This document shows, piece by piece, positions 58,619-64,000 of a stretch of 64,000 bases of DNA. The notes under the pieces were generated by a model. It searched no databases, was not told the DNA's origin, and worked only from the letters and a program-made list of their open reading frames with translations. A program made the translations under genes and the position numbers. Position 1 is the stretch's first letter, and each line of letters opens with the position of its first letter. The stretch comes from CAVXDY01 sp963760715 (GTDB lineage Bacteria > Actinomycetota > Thermoleophilia > Miltoncostaeales > Miltoncostaeaceae), in NCBI GenBank assembly GCA_963760715.1, contig CAVXDY010000003.1:62001-126000 (forward strand), written 5' to 3'.

Positions 58619-58702
58619 ATGAGGGTCTTCGGCGCCGGCGCGACCGGAGCGGTCGGCGCCCACCTGGTCCCGATGCTGTTGCCGGCGAGCCGCCGGCGCT
58701 GA
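58619..58702 (+). pseudogene. N-terminal remnant of an NAD-dependent epimerase
   Basis: A strong GAGGAGGAG and ATG begin MRVFGAGATGAVGAHLVPML, the Rossmann GxxGxxG opening of NAD-dependent epimerases, and the frame stops at TGA after 27 codons. It lies 13 bases before a second, complete Rossmann gene, so it looks like the rest of an earlier gene cut off by a deletion, perhaps a duplicate of the one downstream. Confidence 0.6.
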
Positions 58703-58715
58703 GAAAGGAAGAACG

Positions 58716-59501
58716 ATGCAGACCGAAAGCAGACGCCCGAAGATTGCTGTCACAGGAGCGACCGGCCGGGTCGGATCGCACCTCGTCGAGATCCTCGAAC
58801 AGCGCGGACACGATGTGGTCCCGATCGCGCGCTCCAAGGGTGTCGACGTGGTCAGCAGCGCGGGTCTCGACGAGGCGCTCGCCGGGGCCGAGACCATCAT
58901 CGACACGGCCACGGGGCCGTCGCCCGACCAGGGAGCGGCGACGGAGTTCTTCACCGCTTCGGCACGGAACCTCCAGCGAGCCGGCGCCGCAGCCGGGGCG
59001 AAGCGGATCGTCGTCGTCTCGATCATCGGCATCGACAAGTTCCAGGGCGGCTACAACGCGGCCAAGATGGCGCAGGAGCGGACGCTGCTCGAAGGCCCGC
59101 TCCCGGTCCGGATCGTTCGCGCGGCCCAGTTCCACGAGTTCGTCGATCCGCTGGTCGGGTGGACGATCCAGGACGGCGTCGCCTACGTGCCCGAGATGCG
59201 AACGCAGCCGGTGGCCGCCCGCGTCGTCGCCGAAGTCCTCGCCGACGCGGCCGAGGAGCCGGAGATCGAGAACGGCAGGATCACCGAAGTCGCGGGCCCG
59301 CGGGAGGAGCGTCTCGCCGATGCGGCCGCCGCGCTCTTCGCCAGCCGAGGTGACTCGGTCGAGATCCGCGAGGGCCGTGGCGGTCCGCTGACGGAGCCCG
59401 GCGATCCGGACGCCGCGGCCTATGCGGAGGGCGCCGCGCTGCCCAACCCGGGCGCGAAGCTCGCCGGCCCCAGCTTCGAAGAGTGGCTCGCCGCAGCCTA
59501 G
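58716..59501 (+). CDS. NAD(P)-binding SDR/NmrA-like oxidoreductase
   Basis: 261 residues, atypical short-chain dehydrogenase (NmrA-like). VTGATGRVGSHLVEILEQRGHDVV is the nucleotide motif; AKRIVVVSIIGIDKFQGGYNAAKMAQERTLLEGPLPVRIVRAAQFHEFV follows, with a YNAAK in place of the usual YxxxK. ATG 58716 has GAAAGGAAG upstream. The substrate is unknown. Lies after the truncated epimerase and outside the tRNA-repeat island. Confidence 0.87.
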   Translation: MQTESRRPKIAVTGATGRVGSHLVEILEQRGHDVVPIARSKGVDVVSSAGLDEALAGAETIIDTATGPSPDQGAATEFFTASARNLQRAGAAAGAKRIVVVSIIGIDKFQGGYNAAKMAQERTLLEGPLPVRIVRAAQFHEFVDPLVGWTIQDGVAYVPEMRTQPVAARVVAEVLADAAEEPEIENGRITEVAGPREERLADAAAALFASRGDSVEIREGRGGPLTEPGDPDAAAYAEGAALPNPGAKLAGPSFEEWLAAA

Positions 59502-59559
59502 CTCCTCGCGCCTGCCAAGAGCGCCGCGGCCGCGGCGTGGAGGACGGCGGCCGTGGTCC

Positions 59560-60912
59560 TCACACCCGTGAGGGACTCCGGCCGGCCAGCCGCATCGGCA
59601 CCGCCTCGGCGGGCCGCAGGGTGAAGCCGAAGGTGGCGGGGACGGGCGCCGGCGCCAGGGGCACGGCACGGAAGCGCCGGGCGAGGGCGGCCAGCAGCAG
59701 GGTCGCCTCCATGAGGGCGAACTCCCGGCCCAGGCACGATCGCGGGCCGGCCCCGAAGGGGAGGTAGGCGGGATGCCGGCGGGCCCCGGCCGCCCCGTTC
59801 TCGAACCGGGTGGGGTCGAACCGCCCGGGCTCGTCCCAGAAGCGCGGGTCGCGGTGCAGGAGATGCGTGCAGACGATCACGACGTCGCCCGGCGGGATCC
59901 GGTGGCCGTCCAGCTCGACGGGCCGCACGGCGAGGCGCGGCACGACCCACGCCGGCGGGTAGAGGCGGAGGGTCTCGTGAACCACGCAGCGGGTGTAGCG
60001 GAGCGACGCGTGGCGGGCCGGGTCGATCGGCCCGTCGCCGAGGACCACCCGCAGCTCGTGAGCCATGCGCTCCTCGACGTCCGGGTGCGCGCCCAGGAGC
60101 TGCCACGCCCAGGAGAGGGCGACCGCGGTCGTCTCGTGCCCGGCCACCAGCAGGCTCACGAGCTCGTCGCGGAGCTGGCGGGGGCCCATGTCCCCTCCGC
60201 CGTCGGCATCGGAGGCCTCGAGCAGGAGGTCGAGCACGTCGTCGTGGCGGCGTGGATCGGCCCGTCGGCCGGCGACGAGCCCCCGAACCGTCTCCTCGAG
60301 GGTCCGCCGGGCGCGCCGGAAACGCCGGACGGCCGGCACGGGGAGCCACAGCAGCCGGGTGCCGAACGGGATGGTGAGCAGCGGGAAGATGCCGATGGCG
60401 TCCGTCAGGGCGTGCCCCACGGCGTCAACGCGCTCCCGCGAGAGGGCGCTGCCGAACAGGGTGCCGGCGACAACGCGGAGGGTGACCCGCTGCATCTGGT
60501 CGAACATGTCCACGACCTCGCCATCGCGCCAGCTCCCGGCCAGCGCCTCGGCCTCGGCGACCATGGAGCGCGCATAGCCGGCGATCCTCCGGTGCTGGAA
60601 GCCGGGGGCGATGAGCCGCCGCTGGCGGCGGTGGAGCGCGCCCTCGCTGGTGAGGAGCCCGTCGCCCAGGACGGCCCGGGCTGCCTTGAGCAGCCGGCCC
60701 TTGTGGAAGGCGCCGGCCTGCGCGATCAGCACCTGCGCGGCGAGATCCGGGTGGCCGACGGAGTGGACGCGCTGCAGCCCCAGGCGGAACGTCGCGAGGT
60801 CCCCGCTCCGGGCGTGGATCTCCGTGAGCATCCCGGCCGGATCGGACCGGTAGCGGCGCAGGCCCGCGACGGGCCCCGGACGGCTCCCCGCACGGCCGCC
60901 CGGGCGCGTCAC
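59560..60912 (-). CDS. Cytochrome P450
   Basis: 450 residues from GTG 60912 (GGGGGAGGGCC upstream). I-helix oxygen motif LLVAGHETTAVALSWAW; ExxR motif HETLRLYPPAWVVPRLA; heme-Cys motif FGAGPRSCLGREFALMEATLLLA. The C-helix region HRRQRRLIAPGFQHRRIAGYA is the WxxxR-like heme contact. Class likely CYP102A/4-like in that it has the bulky ETTA I-helix; the electron donor is not encoded nearby. The substrate is unknown. Divergent from the secreted protein gene at 61032. Confidence 0.93.
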   Translation of the reverse strand: MTRPGGRAGSRPGPVAGLRRYRSDPAGMLTEIHARSGDLATFRLGLQRVHSVGHPDLAAQVLIAQAGAFHKGRLLKAARAVLGDGLLTSEGALHRRQRRLIAPGFQHRRIAGYARSMVAEAEALAGSWRDGEVVDMFDQMQRVTLRVVAGTLFGSALSRERVDAVGHALTDAIGIFPLLTIPFGTRLLWLPVPAVRRFRRARRTLEETVRGLVAGRRADPRRHDDVLDLLLEASDADGGGDMGPRQLRDELVSLLVAGHETTAVALSWAWQLLGAHPDVEERMAHELRVVLGDGPIDPARHASLRYTRCVVHETLRLYPPAWVVPRLAVRPVELDGHRIPPGDVVIVCTHLLHRDPRFWDEPGRFDPTRFENGAAGARRHPAYLPFGAGPRSCLGREFALMEATLLLAALARRFRAVPLAPAPVPATFGFTLRPAEAVPMRLAGRSPSRV

Positions 60913-61031
60913 CGGAGCGGGCCCTCCCCCACGTCGCGGAGCGGCGATCGCCCACCGCGCCCCGCGGGTCGCCAGGAGCCATGCGCCTGTGGTCTGATCG
61001 GCACACGGCAACGCTTCGCAGGGGGGGTGGC

Positions 61032-61697
61032 ATGGCTCGACGTATGTGGGCCGGCGGCGCCGCGGTGATCCTCGCCGCCGCCGGATCGGGCTTGATGGCG
61101 ACGGGCGCTGTGGGCGGCGTGCAGGCGCCGCGCCAGCTCGCGGTGGTACCGACGGGCAGGGTGGCGATGGAGGTGGTCGGCCAGAGCCTGCAGGACGGGA
61201 ACCTGCTCACCAGCGTCGGCTACGTGACGCACCTGGCGGGGGTGTCCGACGCCCAGCTCTTCTCCGACCCCGCGATCCGCGACGAGAAGCACGCGCGGCT
61301 GGTGTTCTCGGACCAATCGACGGTCGCGTCGCGGTCGGTCCTGCAGACGCTCTTCGTCCTGACGTTCCGGGGCACGACGACGCTGCGATGGCAGGCGAAG
61401 CCATCCTCGGACTTCGCGAACCCGGCGAGCTTCGCCGCGGGGCGCGCGGTCGGGACCTTCGGCACGCGCGTCCACGACGTCATCAACGTGCTCGCCCCCG
61501 ACAGCGGCATCGCCACGGCGGTCGAGCAGCTGACCCAGACCCGCTCCGGCCTGATCCCGCTGCCGGGCCGGCCGGGACGGCTCGGACGGGTCGGGGTGCA
61601 CCTGCGGCTCGAGAGCACCGGCGCGGCGAGCCGCAGCTCGGTCTCGCCGGTGCGGTCCGCCACGGTCTTCAGCGGGGTGGCGGTCTCCACCGAGTGA
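61032..61697 (+). CDS. Secreted protein, unknown function
   Basis: 221 residues from ATG 61032 (GGGGGGGTGGC upstream). The N-terminus MARRMWAGGAAVILAAAGSGLMATGAVGGVQA is a signal peptide with a cleavage site near AVGGVQA. The mature part has repeated beta-strand patterns (VAMEVVGQSLQDGNLLTSVGYVTHLAG, ARLVFSDQST, FVLTFRGTTTLRW) and no Cys. No family recognised. Convergent with the ketosynthase at 61709. Confidence 0.7.
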   Translation: MARRMWAGGAAVILAAAGSGLMATGAVGGVQAPRQLAVVPTGRVAMEVVGQSLQDGNLLTSVGYVTHLAGVSDAQLFSDPAIRDEKHARLVFSDQSTVASRSVLQTLFVLTFRGTTTLRWQAKPSSDFANPASFAAGRAVGTFGTRVHDVINVLAPDSGIATAVEQLTQTRSGLIPLPGRPGRLGRVGVHLRLESTGAASRSSVSPVRSATVFSGVAVSTE

Positions 61698-61708
61698 CCG
61701 GCGGGGGC

Positions 61709-62929
61709 TCAGCGCCGGGCTCCGAGGACGAGCGCGGCGTTGAGCCCCCCCAGGCCGCTCGAGGTCTTGAGGGCGGTGCGCATCGGGACGGTCCGCGCCG
61801 TCGCCGCGGCGTCGAGGCCGATGCGCGGATCGACCTCCTCGAGGTTGAGCGTGGGCGGGACCCGCTGCGTCTCGAGCGAGCGCACCACCAGGGTCGTCTC
61901 CAGACCGCCGGCCGCCCCCATGGCATGCCCGAGCATGGACTTCGGCGCCGTGGCGGGCACCGTGCGCGCCCGGTCGCCCAGCACGTCGCGGAGCGCCGTC
62001 GCCTCGGCCAGATCGCCGAGGACCGTCCCGGCCGCGTGGAGGTTGAGGTGGTCGATCTCGCGCCCGTTGACGCCGGCCCGCGCCAGCGCGAGCTCCACCG
62101 CCCGCGCGATCCCGTCCGCCTCGGGGGCCATGACCCCACCGGCGTCGCTCGTGATCCCGTATCCGAGCAGCACGGCGCGGATCGCGGCGTCGCGGCGGAC
62201 GGCCCGGTCCGCGCGCTCCAGCGCGAAGATCGCGCCTCCCTCCGAGATGACCAGGCCGCTCCTCAGGCGGTCGAGCGGGCGACACGCCCGGGCCGGGTCG
62301 TCGTGGCCCGCGAGGACCCGCATGTTGGCGAACCCCGCGATGCTCGCCGGCGTGAGGAGCAGGTTGACGGCGCCCGCCAGGACGAGGTCCGCGTCGTCGG
62401 CGAGCAGCAGGTGCGACGCCACGACCAGGGTGTGCGCGAACGTCGAGCACGCCGCCGAGGTCGCGAGCACCGGTCCGCGCAGGCCCAGGCGCATCGCCGA
62501 GAGGCTCGCCGCCATGCTGGCGGTGCCCGCCGCCGGATAGCGCGCCGAGACGGCCCGCCGGCCGCCGGCGTCGTGCGCCAGCGCGGCGTCGGCGTGGGTC
62601 TGCACCGGACCGGCCGCCGTGCCGATCACGACGCCGACACGCTCCGCGGGATACGGATGGGGAGCGGCCTCGGCGAGCGCCGCGGCGCTCAGCGCCACGG
62701 CGAGGGTCTGGGCCCGGTCGTAGGCGAGTGCGTCACGGTCCTCGAGGCACGGGGACGCGAACGCCGCCTCGGGCACCTCGCCGCCGATGGTCGCCGGCCC
62801 GTCCCCGGTCGCGCCGCGAAGCCGCCGTATTCCCGACACCCCGGCCAGCGACGCGTCCCAGACCTCCTCCGCGCTCGCGCCGTTGGCTCCGGCGGCCGCG
62901 ATCCCGACGATGGCGATGTCGATGCTCAC
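61709..62929 (-). CDS. Beta-ketoacyl-ACP synthase-like protein (KS, second of pair)
   Basis: 406 residues from GTG 62929, overlapping the previous KS stop (GTGA). Thiolase fold with catalytic C161 (LATSAACSTFAHT), His in LNLHAAGTVLGDLAE and His in PKSMLGHAMGAAGGLETTL; the FabF-like C-H-H set is intact. GTAAGPVQTH and SEGGAIFALERADRA are other conserved parts. Whether it elongates or decarboxylates, or is a chain-length partner of its neighbour, is not readable; the pair resembles type II polyketide/aryl polyene systems. Confidence 0.88.
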   Translation of the reverse strand: MSIDIAIVGIAAAGANGASAEEVWDASLAGVSGIRRLRGATGDGPATIGGEVPEAAFASPCLEDRDALAYDRAQTLAVALSAAALAEAAPHPYPAERVGVVIGTAAGPVQTHADAALAHDAGGRRAVSARYPAAGTASMAASLSAMRLGLRGPVLATSAACSTFAHTLVVASHLLLADDADLVLAGAVNLLLTPASIAGFANMRVLAGHDDPARACRPLDRLRSGLVISEGGAIFALERADRAVRRDAAIRAVLLGYGITSDAGGVMAPEADGIARAVELALARAGVNGREIDHLNLHAAGTVLGDLAEATALRDVLGDRARTVPATAPKSMLGHAMGAAGGLETTLVVRSLETQRVPPTLNLEEVDPRIGLDAAATARTVPMRTALKTSSGLGGLNAALVLGARR

Positions 62930-64000
62930 GACCCCTCGCCGCGGCGGAGGACCAGAACGCAGTTGACCCCGCCGAACCCGAAGGCGTTCTTGAGACCGAT
63001 GCGGGCCTCGACGGCCCGGGCGAGGTCGGGGACGCAGTTGACGTCGCACTCGGGATCGGGCGTGCGCCGATTCACCGTCGGCGGGGCGACGCCCTCGCGC
63101 ATCGCGAGGATCAGCGCCACGAGCTCGAGCCCGGCGGCCGCGCTCATGCAGTGGCCGAGCACCGACTTCGCCGCGAAGGCGGGGACCCGGCGCTCGCCGA
63201 ACACCGCTCCCAGGGCGGCCGCCTCCTGGGCGTCGCCGAGACGGGTGCTCGTGGCGTGCGCGCTCACCAGGTCCACCCGGGACGCATCGACCCCGGCGGA
63301 CCCGAGCGCCGCGCGCATGCAGGCGGCGCCGTCGTCCGCCGGGTTCACCGTCGAGCCGGAGATCGACGCGGTCTGCCAGCCCCCGGCGATCTCCGCCAGG
63401 ATCGGCACTCCGCGCTCGAGCGCGTGGTCGCGATCCTCGAGCAGCAGGGCCGCGGCGCCCTCCCCGATCACGAACCCGTCGCGGTCGGCGTCGAATGGCC
63501 GGCTGGCGCCCGCCGGATCCGGGTTGCGCGTGAGGACGCGGGCCGCCGAGCACGACGCCGCGAGCATCCGGTCGAGGGTCGAGGCGCACCCGGCGACGGC
63601 CGCGCGCAGGTGACCGAGGCGGATCAGGTTGGCCGCCTGCAGGACGGCGACGGCTCCGCTCGCGCAGGCACCCGACAGGGCGAAGTGGGCTCCGCGAAGC
63701 TCCATCTGCTGGGCCACCAGCCCCGACGCCCCGTTGGGGAGGCCCTGGACGATCGCGAAGGCGTTGACGCCGAGCGGGCCGTCCCGCTCGAGCGCCAGCG
63801 CGGTCCGGCCGAGGCTGGCGAGGGCCACGTCCACCCCGGCCACCACCCCGACCTCGGCGGGGACCGGCGGATGCTCGAGCTCTCCCTGCCTCAGCGCCTG
63901 CCGCGCGGCCGCCACGAGCATCACCGCGGAGGGGTCGGCGACGCGGGCGACCCGCGGATCGACGTGGTCCAGCGGGTCGTATCCGCGCACGTGCGCGGCG
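62926..64000 (-). CDS. Beta-ketoacyl-ACP synthase-like protein (KS, first of pair), partial
   Basis: Partial; the N-terminal part is outside the window to the right. Catalytic set complete: Cys in ALSGACASGAVAVLQAA, His in LVSAHATSTRLGDAQEA and His in SVLGHCMSAAAGLELV. GFVIGEGAAALLLEDRDHA and NAFGFGGVNCVLVL are FabF-family. The stop overlaps the next KS start. Two complete KSs in tandem are unlike the KS/CLF pair, where the second lacks Cys. Confidence 0.88.
   Translation of the reverse strand, partial: AAHVRGYDPLDHVDPRVARVADPSAVMLVAAARQALRQGELEHPPVPAEVGVVAGVDVALASLGRTALALERDGPLGVNAFAIVQGLPNGASGLVAQQMELRGAHFALSGACASGAVAVLQAANLIRLGHLRAAVAGCASTLDRMLAASCSAARVLTRNPDPAGASRPFDADRDGFVIGEGAAALLLEDRDHALERGVPILAEIAGGWQTASISGSTVNPADDGAACMRAALGSAGVDASRVDLVSAHATSTRLGDAQEAAALGAVFGERRVPAFAAKSVLGHCMSAAAGLELVALILAMREGVAPPTVNRRTPDPECDVNCVPDLARAVEARIGLKNAFGFGGVNCVLVLRRGEGS

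Overview
The window is about 70% G+C or more and reads as the chromosome of a high-GC actinobacterium. An actinobacterial-type integration host factor (mihF, 42911-43246), FtsK, RNase J, a PyrR-controlled pyrimidine operon and DUF3052/DUF503/DUF2007 proteins all fit that group. Divergence and gene order suggest a deep branch such as Thermoleophilia, but this is inferred from general knowledge and not from a search.

Layout. (1) 1-8485: cinA, a RodZ-like HTH membrane protein, ftsK, rnj and dapA on the minus strand, with sod, DUF3052 and a deazaflavin nitroreductase-like gene on the plus strand. (2) 8486-9520: a scar with an IS21-like end, a small DUF2007 gene and an istB fragment. (3) 9520-16237, minus: a lipoprotein, a geranylgeranyl-reductase-like flavoprotein, a hypothetical gene, a cupin, pyruvate carboxylase (frameshifted) and dapB. 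(4) 16420-20277: phosphoglycerate mutase-like protein, a small membrane protein, an MFS exporter and an M16 peptidase. (5) 20283-32899, minus: the classic translation/RNA block in transcription order rimP-nusA-ylxR-infB-DUF503-rbfA-nrnA-truB-ribF, then rpsO-pnp and the M16 peptidase, interrupted by a plus-strand MFS transporter. The rimP leader holds an intrinsic terminator. (6) 33050-36309: a winged-helix-like gene, a vapBC-type toxin-antitoxin pair with a palindromic operator, a LytR_C membrane protein, a VOC protein, dtd and a YbjN-like gene. (7) 36316-52688, minus: yfcE, rnz, pyrR-pyrB-pyrC-isochorismatase-carA-carB, mihF, gmk, coaBC and a MoxR/DUF58/transglutaminase/TPR module. pyrR has a PyrR-binding-loop hairpin and a 14-codon leader ORF. 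pyrF and rpoZ, often present in this block in relatives, are absent.

(8) 52714-58309: an intact tRNA-Arg(CCG). A perfect 44-bp copy of its 3' part recurs at 58266-58309. The pair brackets a 5.5-kb island with an alpha/beta-hydrolase-glycosyltransferase fusion, a tautomerase, a TetR regulator, a DUF805 protein and an intact IS256-family element with an 8-bp target duplication. No integrase is visible. (9) 58619-64000: a truncated epimerase remnant, an NAD(P)-binding protein, a cytochrome P450, a secreted protein and two overlapping ketosynthases; the second runs off the window.

A cross-cutting observation is that five conserved genes (pyc, infB, the antitoxin, the YbjN-like gene and the hydrolase-glycosyltransferase fusion) each carry one apparent extra base and so break in the same direction. 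Because infB is essential, systematic insertion errors in the assembly are the simplest explanation; real mutations or recoding are less likely. Entries for these genes give the whole span.
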